This document shows positions 25,049-35,071 of a stretch of DNA of 64,000 nucleotides, one piece after another. The notes beneath the pieces were generated by a model. That model was not told the DNA's origin and searched no databases. It worked only from the letters and a program-made list of their open reading frames with translations. The DNA is taken from positions 21,274,795-21,338,794 of the forward strand of contig OZ035997.1 in NCBI GenBank assembly GCA_964035015.1, given 5' to 3'. Each line of letters opens with the position of its first letter. Positions within the stretch are counted from its first letter, which is position 1. The position numbers and the translations under genes are program-made. Source of the DNA: Corallium rubrum (Eukaryota > Cnidaria > Anthozoa > Scleralcyonacea > Coralliidae).

Positions 25049-26481
25049 TTAAAACATTTTTCTAGGACTGTGATGCCGACTCCTTGTTATAGGATAAGGT
25101 CTGCTCCTAAAATCATATCTAGGTACTCTCACTTTATAAGCAATATGAGGTTCATTCCTGGGAACCATTGAGATGCGAGGGTCTTCATCTTGACTATTAT
25201 TGACTGTTGTTTCATGTGAATCTTCATCAGAAGAATTTTGATATTTATCATTTTCTTGACGACCATAGTCATCTGAGTCGGCTTCCGAAACTTCTTCGTC
25301 CGAGTCGTTTTCTCCTGAATCACTTTCATCTCCAGTTATCCATTTTTGCAAAGGTTTCGGCTTTAGGTATTCAACAGTCGGAGGAGGAGATAGAAAATAT
25401 GGTTTAGGTACGCTAAGTCCAGACGGAGGATTTAACAGGCTATGTTCAGGTTGTTCAGGTTTTTCGGGGTCTCTGTCAAATTTTGTATAACTTTTAGTAA
25501 CTGTGTTTGAAGATTAGTTTGAACTTGATTCTGCTGGTTCTGCAGCTGCTGTTGGAATGTCAGAAAACGCTCGAGTTGATTAGAGTATAGGATGTTCTTT
25601 TCATCGGGTGTTAATTGTGGTGTTTGTACAATATCTTGCATTAGCTGTTCTGTATTGTACATAGCGTTGACGATCGGAGGTTGCTGATACGATTTCTTTT
25701 GAATATATCTGCTTATGTTCTGCTGCAGAACGGAGCTATTTTCTTCAGGTAAAACATTGGTCTTGAGGCGATGATCGTCATCCGTAGTCGGTTTCAGATC
25801 AAGCATTAAATAACCATGAGGGCGACTTGTGGCTTCCTCGTAGCTCTTCATAAACTCTTGAACATGTCCAGGATTCACTTGTCGTGCCAAAATGGAAATT
25901 TGCTGCTTATCCCTTGGAGACTTGAAGAGTATGATATAGTGTGCGTTGAGGCTGATGTTTCTGGTTTCCTTTCCTTGATGAAATATATTCTGAACAATAT
26001 AGATCACGGAGAGATTCCTGTGATGACTGCCCCTTGTAAATAAACTAGCAATACGTTTATCTCCCCCTGATTGATCCATAAGATCATCTAGGACAATAAG
26101 GTTTCGCCTCGAAACATCAAGAAAATCTTCCGAGTCGATGTCAGTAGGTATTCCTTCATTCAGTTCAATGCCCGGTATAGTTTTGATCATCTCGAGATAC
26201 ATGGGTTGCCATTGGCCATAACACCAAATGATACGTTCAGGAGGAGGATTAATCGTAGTTTTGGCGTTTTCCAGAAGAGTTTTTACCCATACGGTTTTAC
26301 CACTCTGAGTACACCCTGCAACAATGCACGTAAATGGATGCTGCAGGACTGTGGAACCATTGACGAGAGGAAATACTTGTCGTATTTGTTTTGTCGATGA
26401 TCTATGAACCATCTTCATGTGACGGAGGAGATTACTTGAATTAGCGAAAGATTTTCCACAAACTTCACAAACGTAGGACAT
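25049..26481 (-). pseudogene. C2H2-ATPase gene, left-arm copy, frameshifted
   Basis: This is the mirror copy of the intact gene at 28188-29621. A run of five T (plus strand, about 25460-25464) replaces the six A of the intact copy, which shifts the frame after LTETPK and ends the protein early (stop at 25432). The remaining coding sequence, including the acidic tail and basic C-terminus, stays open in another frame (25049-25351). The C2H2 and ATPase parts (residues 1 to about 335) are unaffected, so a truncated ATPase could still be made. No other difference was noticed. Confidence 0.85.
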
Positions 26482-26567
26482 GTTTCAGGTATGACGGTCA
26501 GATAAGTAATGAATAATTTTCTATTAGCCAACCTTGTTTATAGTGATTTAACACAAAAGTCCTAAGA

Positions 26568-28108
26568 CTATATAGTCCTAAGTCCTAAGACTATAGTCCT
26601 AAGTCCTAAGACTATAGTCCTAAATCCTAAGACTATAGTCCTAAGTCCTAAGACCATAGTCCTAAGTCCTAAGACTATAATCCTAAATCCTAAGACTATA
26701 GTCCTAAATCCTAAGACTATAGTCCTAAGACTATAGTCCTAAATCCTAAGACTATAGTCCTAAATCCTAAGACTATAGTCCTAAATCCTAAGACTATAGT
26801 CCTAAGTCCTAAGACTATAGTCCTAAGTCCTAAGTCCTAAGACTATAGTCCTAAATCCTAAGACTATAGTCCTAAGACTATAGTCCTAAATCCTAAGACT
26901 ATATAGTCCTAAGACTATAGTCCTAAGTTCTAAGACTATAGTCCTAAATCCTAAGACTATATAGTCCTAAGTCCTAAGACTATAGTCCTAAGTTCTAAGA
27001 CTATAGTCCTAAATCATAAGACTATAGTCCTAAGTCCTAAGACTATAGTCCTAAGTCCTAAGTCCTAAGACTATAGTCCTAAATCCTAAGACTATATAGT
27101 CCTAAGTCCTAAGACTATAGTCCTAAGTTCTAAGACTATAGTCCTAAATCCTAAGACTATAGTCCTAAATCCTAAGACTATAGTCCTAAATCCTAAGACT
27201 ATAGTCCTAAATCCTAAGACTATAGTCCTAAATCCTAAGACTATAGTCCTAAGTCCTAAGACTATAGTCCTAAGTCCTAAGTCCTAAGACTATAGTCTTA
27301 GGACCATAGTCTTAGGATTTAGGACTATAGTCTTAGGATTTAGGACTATAGTCTTAGGATTTAGGACTATAGTCTTAGGATTTAGGACTATAGTCTTAGG
27401 ATTTAGGACTATAGTCTTAGGATTTAGGACTATAGTCTTAGGATTTAGGACTATAGTCTTAGAACTTAGGACTATAGTCTTAGGACTTAGGACTATATAG
27501 TCTTAGGATTTAGGACTATAGTCTTAGGATTTAGGACTATAGTCTTAGGACTATAGTCTTAGGATTTAGGACTATAGTCTTAGGACTTAGGACTTAGGAC
27601 TATAGTCTTAGGACTTAGGACTATAGTCTTAGGATTTAGGACTATAGTCTTAGAACTTAGGACTATAGTCTTAGGACTTAGGACTATATAGTCTTAGGAT
27701 TTAGGACTATAGTCTTAGAACTTAGGACTATAGTCTTAGGACTATATAGTCTTAGGATTTAGGACTATAGTCTTAGGATTTAGGACTATAGTCTTAGGAC
27801 TATAGTCTTAGGATTTAGGACTATAGTCTTAGGACTTAGGACTTAGGACTATAGTCTTAGGACTTAGGACTATAGTCTTAGGATTTAGGACTATAGTCTT
27901 AGGATTTAGGACTATAGTCTTAGGATTTAGGACTATAGTCTTAGGACTATAGTCTTAGGATTTAGGACTATAGTCTTAGGATTTAGGATTATAGTCTTAG
28001 GACTTAGGACTATAGTCTTAGGACTTAGGACTATAGTCTTAGGATTTAGGACTATAGTCTTAGGACTTAGGACTATAGTCTTAGGACTTAGGACTATATA
28101 GTCTTAGG
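26568..28108. repeat. Central palindromic minisatellite of CCTAAGACTATAGT units
   Basis: About 1.5 kb built from CCTAAGT, CCTAAAT and CCTAAGACTATAGT words. It runs in one orientation to about 27293 and then in the exact reverse complement to 28108. The switch point is CCTAAGACTATAGTCTTAGG. The right half is about 90 bp longer. The heptamers resemble degenerate telomere-type TTAGG repeats, but no true telomere array is present. Confidence 0.9.
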
Positions 28109-28187
28109 ACTTTTGTGTTAAATCACTATAAACAAGGTTGGCTAATAGAAAATTATTCATTACTTATCTGACCGTCATACCTGAAAC

Positions 28188-29621
28188 ATGTCCTACGTTT
28201 GTGAAGTTTGTGGAAAATCTTTCGCTAATTCAAGTAATCTCCTCCGTCACATGAAGATGGTTCATAGATCATCGACAAAACAAATACGACAAGTATTTCC
28301 TCTCGTCAATGGTTCCACAGTCCTGCAGCATCCATTTACGTGCATTGTTGCAGGGTGTACTCAGAGTGGTAAAACCGTATGGGTAAAAACTCTTCTGGAA
28401 AACGCCAAAACTACGATTAATCCTCCTCCTGAACGTATCATTTGGTGTTATGGCCAATGGCAACCCATGTATCTCGAGATGATCAAAACTATACCGGGCA
28501 TTGAACTGAATGAAGGAATACCTACTGACATCGACTCGGAAGATTTTCTTGATGTTTCGAGGCGAAACCTTATTGTCCTAGATGATCTTATGGATCAATC
28601 AGGGGGAGATAAACGTATTGCTAGTTTATTTACAAGGGGCAGTCATCACAGGAATCTCTCCGTGATCTATATTGTTCAGAATATATTTCATCAAGGAAAG
28701 GAAACCAGAAACATCAGCCTCAACGCACACTATATCATACTCTTCAAGTCTCCAAGGGATAAGCAGCAAATTTCCATTTTGGCACGACAAGTGAATCCTG
28801 GACATGTTCAAGAGTTTATGAAGAGCTACGAGGAAGCCACAAGTCGCCCTCATGGTTATTTAATGCTTGATCTGAAACCGACTACGGATGACGATCATCG
28901 CCTCAAGACCAATGTTTTACCTGAAGAAAATAGCTCCGTTCTGCAGCAGAACATAAGCAGATATATTCAAAAGAAATCGTATCAGCAACCTCCGATCGTC
29001 AACGCTATGTACAATACAGAACAGCTAATGCAAGATATTGTACAAACACCACAATTAACACCCGATGAAAAGAACATCCTATACTCTAATCAACTCGAGC
29101 GTTTTCTGACATTCCAACAGCAGCTGCAGAACCAGCAGAATCAAGTTCAAACTAATCTTCAAACACAGTTACTAAAAGTTATACAAAATTTGACAGAGAC
29201 CCCGAAAAAACCTGAACAACCTGAACATAGCCTGTTAAATCCTCCGTCTGGACTTAGCGTACCTAAACCATATTTTCTATCTCCTCCTCCGACTGTTGAA
29301 TACCTAAAGCCGAAACCTTTGCAAAAATGGATAACTGGAGATGAAAGTGATTCAGGAGAAAACGACTCGGACGAAGAAGTTTCGGAAGCCGACTCAGATG
29401 ACTATGGTCGTCAAGAAAATGATAAATATCAAAATTCTTCTGATGAAGATTCACATGAAACAACAGTCAATAATAGTCAAGATGAAGACCCTCGCATCTC
29501 AATGGTTCCCAGGAATGAACCTCATATTGCTTATAAAGTGAGAGTACCTAGATATGATTTTAGGAGCAGACCTTATCCTATAACAAGGAGTCGGCATCAC
29601 AGTCCTAGAAAAATGTTTTAA
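28188..29621 (+). CDS. C2H2 zinc-finger fused to packaging-type P-loop ATPase
   Basis: 477 aa from a clear ATG. Residues 5-26 form a C2H2 finger (CEVCGKSFANSSNLLRH). Walker A is GCTQSGKT at 56-63 and Walker B is LIVLDD at 128-133. A polar YIVQN at 161-165 sits in the sensor-1 position. This order and spacing match the HerA/FtsK-like (A32-type) DNA-packaging ATPases of Mavericks/Polintons and relatives. The C-terminal third has a Gln-rich coiled coil (about 325-345), a highly acidic Asp/Glu/Ser segment and a basic Arg-rich tail. A polyadenylation-like AATAAA lies at about 29646. The finger fused to the ATPase suggests DNA recognition. The role in packaging is inferred from family knowledge. 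Confidence 0.75.
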   Translation: MSYVCEVCGKSFANSSNLLRHMKMVHRSSTKQIRQVFPLVNGSTVLQHPFTCIVAGCTQSGKTVWVKTLLENAKTTINPPPERIIWCYGQWQPMYLEMIKTIPGIELNEGIPTDIDSEDFLDVSRRNLIVLDDLMDQSGGDKRIASLFTRGSHHRNLSVIYIVQNIFHQGKETRNISLNAHYIILFKSPRDKQQISILARQVNPGHVQEFMKSYEEATSRPHGYLMLDLKPTTDDDHRLKTNVLPEENSSVLQQNISRYIQKKSYQQPPIVNAMYNTEQLMQDIVQTPQLTPDEKNILYSNQLERFLTFQQQLQNQQNQVQTNLQTQLLKVIQNLTETPKKPEQPEHSLLNPPSGLSVPKPYFLSPPPTVEYLKPKPLQKWITGDESDSGENDSDEEVSEADSDDYGRQENDKYQNSSDEDSHETTVNNSQDEDPRISMVPRNEPHIAYKVRVPRYDFRSRPYPITRSRHHSPRKMF

Positions 29622-29728
29622 ATAAATGACATATTTGTAAAGTGAAATAAATCTTTTTAAACGCAGTGTCTCCTGTTATTCTTGTCGTCCAAACTTGCCC
29701 AAGCGCTTAATCCTCTTAATGACCCCTA

Positions 29729-29926
29729 ATGAGTTTTTCTTTTGTCTCCTGCACGTGCACTGAGGATAAATATGCAAATATCTGCCGTAGCAACATTAAC
29801 AAGATGCTTGACGACGTTAATAAAATAGCCGAGTCAGCCGTTTATCTGAAGAAAGTGTTTCAATGTCTTTTCAACAGCTTGCCGAACGGTTTCTTCATTC
29901 AAGGCATCGTTTACTTTATAAACTAA
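29729..29926 (+). CDS. Small 65-aa ORF, right-arm copy
   Basis: Identical to the left-arm frame at 24744-24941. It lies about 108 bp after the ATPase stop codon on the same strand, with a Cys-rich start and a helical body. No known family. It may be a small accessory protein or a chance frame. Confidence 0.3.
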   Translation: MSFSFVSCTCTEDKYANICRSNINKMLDDVNKIAESAVYLKKVFQCLFNSLPNGFFIQGIVYFIN

Positions 29927-30266
29927 AGCCTAATAAGCGACAATTCGGCACATATCTCCAAGTAAATGGGTAAAGATGGTCATTTAAGTTCTAACTAATA
30001 TAATATTCATGTATGCTATTAATTCAAGTCGATACTCAGCCGTCCCGCAGCCAAATAATATTTCGTTTATATATCGACACTTAAAAACGTTCTTATGGCT
30101 TTTAGAATTGACTCCTCATTCTATCTTCTTTCGATTTCTTCACTTATAAACAAGGGTTTAGCTAGCAATGATTCTAGGGTGAATGAATATTTAGGTTCTA
30201 AACCTAATATAATATTCATTATATGCTATTAATCTAAGTCTATACGAGCTCTGCCAATTCAGACAC

Positions 30267-30346
30267 TTCGGGCGTCACACCGGGCGTCACACGGGGGCGT
30301 CACACCGGGCGTCACACGGGGGCGTCACACCGGGCGTCACACCGAA
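30267..30346 (-). repeat. GC-rich tandem repeat, right end
   Basis: This is the mirror of the left array: GGGCGTCACAC units alternate in 25-bp periods, two fewer than on the left. A run of 12 G (30382-30393, 8 C on the left) separates it from the terminus. Confidence 0.9.
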
Positions 30347-30408
30347 TATTTAATGAGGCGGCATCCCTTTGTACGCTGGATGGGGGGGGGGGGTTATCTA
30401 CTTACATA

Positions 30409-30716
30409 CATGTTAAATTCTATAGAATATTCCATTCTCATTATGGAATATTCTATAGAATATTCTAAATCATATAGAATATTCTACATGCATGTTAAAT
30501 TCTATAGAATATTCTATTCTCATTATGGAATATTCTATAGAATATTCTAAATCATATAGAATATTCTACATACATGTTAAATTCTATAGAATATTCCATT
30601 CTCATTATGGAATATTCTATAGAATATTCTAAACATATAGAATATTCTATGGAATTTTAAAATTCCATAGAATATTCTATAGAATATTCCATATTCAATA
30701 GAATATTCTATAGAAT
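30409..30716. repeat. GAATATTC array, right side
   Basis: Three units of about 75 bp (ACATGTTAAATTCTATAGAA, then TCATTATGGAATATTC, then CATATAGAATATTCT) are followed by a palindromic run. The array continues 24149-24215 and was split by the Maverick-like insertion. Confidence 0.8.
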
Positions 30717-30783
30717 CCTAAGGAATATTTTCGTAAGGGAGAGTTTCTTGATCCTTGTTTGCTAAGGCTATATTAATTTTCAG

Positions 30784-31104
30784 GAAAACAAAGACCCAGA
30801 TGTTTGGATTAAAAAGCATGTAGGAAATATGCCAATGATGGTAGTGGAAAAATAAAATATTTATGTTGTATGGGTAAACGCATATTATACTGGATGGATG
30901 CCAAGAAAATGGATGAAGCTGTGGTTGGGTTTTCGGCATGTTTTTATCTGCTGGACTACGACTAATAATCCAAAGCAACATGAAGTAGGCATGAACATCT
31001 TACAATACTATGTTTTTGAGGACAAAACAATTCCTGAGGATATTGCAGCTTTGTTTAATAGCCAATTTTCTCAGTATAAATGCTACAAAGCTGAATCTGT
31101 GTAG
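30784..31104 (+). pseudogene. Unrecognised coding remnants
   Basis: After a TTTTCAG acceptor, 23 open codons (KDPDVWIKKHVGNMPMMVVEK) end at 30855. Further on, ILYWMDAKKMDEAVVGF and then YVFEDKTIPEDI (stop at 31104) read in two frames with an apparent shift near 30955. They probably continue the gene whose exons lie at 15136-15320. No family was recognised. Confidence 0.3.
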
Positions 31105-31174
31105 TTTATAACATTTTCCCTTAATTTTATTATTATATATTCATTAAAAAGATATGGAAAAAGTAAATGTGGTC

Positions 31175-31319
31175 AACTGTTACTGTTTTAAAAAAGGTTT
31201 AATGAGTTTAGCTTTTTGTCGTACTACGACATCATCAGAACTTTCTGAGTTAAGATGATGATGTTGTAGTACAACGAAAGCTAAACTCATTAAACCTTTT
31301 TTAAAACAGTAACATGTTG
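31175..31319. mobile_element. Hairpin MITE
   Basis: Arms GTTACTGTTTTAAAAAAGGT through AATGAGTTTAGCTTT mirror each other around a short TCTGAGTTAAGATG loop. No target duplication is evident. A TA-rich insertion site is likely. Confidence 0.65.
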
Positions 31320-31469
31320 GCTGCTTTTATCTATATGTTACTGAAGGATATAAGTTTATTGGACTTAAAAATTATATATTGGTGTTTAATTGAAAGGTAT
31401 ATTTTTACCACTTTTCAGCTTATTAACATTATTATTAATTAAAATTAGACATGCATGCATATAGAATTG

Positions 31470-31508
<39 letters not shown>

Positions 31509-31510
31509 AA

Positions 31511-31718
31511 GGCTTCTAGGACAGCGTCGGCCACGGTTGAAATCCAAATATTACCAGGGTTAAGTCACGTTGGCCTGAAAAACAGAGAAAAAAATCTTCT
31601 CGACGTTTCGAGCGAAGGCCCTTCGTGTAATTTCTCCTGACGAAGGGCCTTCGCTCGAAACGTCGAGAAGATTTTTTTCTCTGTTTTTCAGGCCAACGTG
31701 ACTTAACCCTGGTAATAT
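31511..31718. mobile_element. Palindromic MITE with the CGTTTCGAGCGAAGGCCCTT core, copy 2
   Basis: A second copy of the 11298-11501 element with the same left extension and arms, a slightly longer A-run and a shorter loop. It lies beside an (AT)n tract (31479-31504). Confidence 0.75.
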
Positions 31719-31879
31719 TTATGTATATATATATATTTTTGGAAAAGCTATTCTAGTAAGAAAATCCTTTTAAATTATTATTAGATTCTAATAGAATAGA
31801 ATATACTGTAATCTAGATAATTATTCATTTAATTCTTTATACACTGTATAATAATTTATTGCATGCATGTGATTTCTTT

Positions 31880-32620
31880 CAAGAGTTTCTCTATAAGAAA
31901 ATATATTCTTATTACAAGAACAAAATTCTTAAGAAACTTTTCTTTAAAAGAGTTTCTCTATAAGAAAATATATTCGTATTTTAAGAAAATATTTTCTTAT
32001 TACAAGAAAAAAATTCTTAAGAAAATTTTCATAAGAAATGTTTTCTTGTTATTCTCCCAAGAAAATTATTCTTGTTTTAAGAAAAAAATTCTTAAAATAA
32101 GTATTTTTTTTCTTAAAACAAGAAAATATATTCTTATATTAAGAATTTTTTTCTTATTATAAGAAAAATTTTCTTAAGAAAAATTTTCTTGTTATTCTCC
32201 CAAGAAAATTATTCTTGTTTTAAGAAAAAAATTCTTAAAATAAGAATTTTTTTTCTTAAAACAAGAAAATATATTCTTATATTAAGAATTTATTTTCTTA
32301 TTATAAGAAAAATTTTCTTAAGAAAATTTTCTTAAGAAAAATTTTCTTGTTATTCTCCCTAGAAAATTATTCTTGTTTTAAGAAAAAAATTCTTAAAATA
32401 AGTATTTTTTTTCTTAAAACAAGAAAATATATTCTTATATTAAGAATTTATTTTCTTATTATAAGAAAAATTTTCTTAAGAAAAATTTTCTTAAGAAAAT
32501 TTTCTTAAGAAAAATTTTCTTAAGAAAAATTTTCTTGTTATTCTCCCTAGAAAATTTTTCTTGTTTTAAGAAAAAAATTCTTAAAACAAGTTTTTTTTTC
32601 TTAAAATAAGAAAATGATTT
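31880..32620 (+). repeat. Right subterminal repeat array (TAAGAAAA words)
   Basis: Dense TTTTCTTA/TAAGAAAA words include repeated blocks of about 170 bp sharing GTTATTCTCCCAAGAAAATT and ACAAGAAAATATATTCTTAT. It mirrors the left array of the 25-kb element. Confidence 0.75.
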
Positions 32621-32727
32621 TTTGCTGTGTATATATTAAATACACTTTGTATCGATGTATAATGATTAACTGAATAAGTAAAATTAATATACACGCCAGT
32701 ATGGGCAACGTCTACTTCACATTTTAG

Positions 32728-34838
32728 ATATTACAAAAACTCTGTGTATCAAGAAAGTGGTTGGAATGAACAAGTGATAGAATGGTGTGCGAAGGAGGCT
32801 AGTCGCCAAGAATTGAAACCGCACGAGTATTGGGGAGGCTTGCTAATAGATGAGATGAAGCTACAGGTTAGGTGGCTGTGTGTAAGTTCATCACATGTAA
32901 AACAGTGCTATAGAACTGCTAATCATTCTAATTTTTTTTTAATAATGCAGGAAGATTTGCAGATGACAGTCAAAGGTGGACGTCATCAACTATCAGGTGT
33001 CGTTTCACTTGGGGGATACTATGATGATGTGTGCAAAATAAAAGCTGCAGGTATAGTATTGCACCAATGTATATATAAATAAGACTTTAATAGGGAAATT
33101 AAATTGAATAAATGCACGTACAATGGTTAAATTCAATTGATACTTTGACATCGTGTCTATTAACCGACCATCAATTTTAGGAAATGAGTCAAGTGTTCAA
33201 GTCGCATCACATCTGCTCCAATTTCAATTTTTGAGCGACGGAGGATTTCGATTCCCTCTGGCGCATTTTCCAACCGTAGAGTGTCCACCGTCAGTATTGT
33301 ACATTCAATTTTGGGAAGGTGTCTTGCAGTTGCGTAGGAAAGGATTCAGGTTGAGTATGCAGCATGTTTAACTTCAGAATTATTAAGCAACATGACCGAA
33401 TTTTGGTAATTAGTTGGTAACGAAATTTTGAGACAATTTTATACATCTGCGAATAAAATTTCAATTATATTAGTCCAAAGTTTCGGAAAACCATTGCCCG
33501 GAATGACTTGATTCACCCCCCCCCCCCCCCCCAGCCGGTACGCATATGGGTTCATTTCACCTCCAGACGCGTTCAGTTTAAATTACTTTTCCACTTTTCC
33601 AATGCGGCAATAGATATAATTAGTAATTTCCCTTTTCTCTTTAGAATCTATTTTCTGTTATGTGATGGGGGAGAATCGAACAGACAATTCATTAAGATTA
33701 ACTTCGAGGGATGCAATCCTGCTGATTTGTATTTCATTGGCTACAGTATGCTCTCCGAAGATCCGATGGTGTTCATTATGGATTGCAAGGTGAAAAAGAC
33801 CAGTTCAGTTTTCTGCGATTCAATTTTTTACCGCTCAAATTTATTTTTATTTATTTTACTATTATATTTTGTTACAGCACAATGTAAAGAAAATCCGAAA
33901 CAATGTCGAAAAAAGTTCCACAAGTGGGACAACAAGAAAATTGACAGTGGGTGGCCAAAACATTTTTTGGTCGCATTGGAAGGATGCCTACGCATGGGAT
34001 CAACGAAATAATTCTTGTCCAGTACACGAAAAGTTGACGGAAGACCACTTCCAACTTAACCCTAATTCGCGAATGCGGAACAGTTTGGCTGAAGATGTCT
34101 TAGACAGGAAAATGTTGATACTTATGAAGGTACAGTAGAACTAGCGTATATATAGAATACTCAGTGTCCGTATGCATTGTTCTGTATGCCATTAATGCCC
34201 GCGATTATATAAATTGCAACGACTTATTCATTAGTTAATATGTATTAATTGTGATTCAGGCGTATCAAAACCACCTCGCTTCAATTAACAAAGAGGCAGC
34301 AGACAGATTAAGCGCCACAATTGATTTCTTGGGACACACCAGTTTCATTGTCGAGCTATTCACGGATAAACACGTCATTTATGATGTTGGCGACCGTAGA
34401 TTGTCAAAGTTACTTGGTGTTCTTCGATATTTCTCAAACTGGAAAGAGAGCGTGTTAGCCGAATCTGAGTTCATCTCGTATAAACTCTGGTTTGACATCC
34501 AATCAATGGTTCTTGGCTTCACGTCACTCGTAAAGACTAAACTCGCACGATTTCCAGGATCGTTTATCAAGCCAGCAATTGTAAACCAAGATGTTTTAGA
34601 GAATCACTTCTGTCAATTACGGGGCGCTAACGGGCAAAACGACAATCCCTCTTATCGACTTGTTCAGGCAACACAGAATTCGGTGATATTTGGTCAAGCA
34701 ACGGTAAGCCGAAAATGCAACACAGGACACACGAAGAACACTTCCTTCACTAATTTGCCCAAAGATCATACTTTTGGGAGAAAATGCACGGAAACCAAGG
34801 CTAAAAGACCTGGACTGTTACTTACACTAAAAAAGTAA
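32728..34838 (+). CDS. P-superfamily transposase, 3' exons
   Basis: Exons 32728-32876, 32951-33050, 33181-33349, 33645-33789, 33878-34129 and 34260-34838 follow the 25-kb intron. The first joins the LPSNRLIR exon in frame. Diagnostic blocks are GGLLIDEMKLQ (first catalytic Asp), LLCDGGESNRQF (second Asp), and QDVLENHFCQLRG followed by NDNPS (the Glu-containing motif of P/THAP9 transposases, LENxFxxxR...NDxPT). Every junction keeps the frame and every intron obeys GT-AG, so this half looks intact. The stop at 34838 is 233 bp from the stop of the convergent helicase gene. The enzyme would cut and join the CATAGG termini. P enzymes use GTP as cofactor, which cannot be judged here. Confidence 0.88.
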
Positions 34839-35071
34839 TTATGTAAATTAATCAAATTGTAAATTAATCAAATTAATTGTAAAGAACGTAAGATTGTTTT
34901 TTCTTTGCAAGTTACACGAAAGATTGCGGAACACGGATTGTGGAACACGTATTGAAGACGACCATGGCACAAATCTGTGTCTTTTATTATATATATATGA
35001 AATATACAGATCTTTTTTGATATATTAATTAAATGTATATCCTTATTTTTAACTTATGTACATGTTCAAAC

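Larger units (their letters stand above)
24222..30402. mobile_element. Palindromic Maverick/Polinton-like mini-element encoding a C2H2-ATPase
   Basis: The termini are AGTAGATAACC on the left and its mirror GGTTATCTACT on the right. TACATA flanks both sides (24216-24221 and 30403-30408). Removing the element plus one TACATA restores ATTCTACATACATGTTAAAT, which is exactly the sequence of an uninterrupted array unit at about 30560-30580, so the insertion is proven by its empty site. AG...CT ends with 6-bp duplications are the Maverick/Polinton pattern. The whole element is one palindrome. Its arms are nearly identical apart from one base in an A-run, two extra 25-bp GC-rich units on the left, four extra G on the right, and unequal central arrays. 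It has no polymerase, integrase or capsid gene. Confidence 0.85.
15311..30738. mobile_element. Probable element with GAATATTC subterminal arrays
   Basis: ACGAAAATGTTC on the left and its mirrored form ACGAAAATATTC on the right bracket arrays of AGAATATTCT palindromes (15318-15568 on the left; 24149-24215 continuing at 30409-30716 on the right). The interior carries the Tnp2-type transposase and the BEN-like accessory gene, the classic two-gene content of CACTA elements. No target duplication was found, so these bounds are tentative. The genes could instead belong to the enclosing CACAG-ended element. Confidence 0.45.
7507..32629. mobile_element. 25-kb CACTA-like element inserted in an intron of the P transposase
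   Basis: The left end CACAGCAAAAAATGATTTTC and the right end read on the other strand, CACAGCAAAAAATCATTTTC, match at all but one base. Both lead into arrays of TTTTCTTA/TAAGAAAA words (7515-8160 and 31880-32620). CAC-termini plus dense subterminal repeats are typical of the CACTA/EnSpm superfamily. Flanks are TATA on both sides (7503-7506, 32630-32633), but the AT-rich surroundings make the true duplication ambiguous. The element lies inside an intron, so the P transposase exons on either side remain in frame. It contains several further insertions, described separately. Confidence 0.75.

Noticed and set aside
25816..26400. Plus-strand frames over the ATPase gene
   Set aside because: Shadow frames of the minus-strand ATPase copy; the same shadows occur in the mirror arm.
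31863..32162. Lys/Phe-rich 99-codon frame
   Set aside because: Translation of the TAAGAAAA subterminal array.
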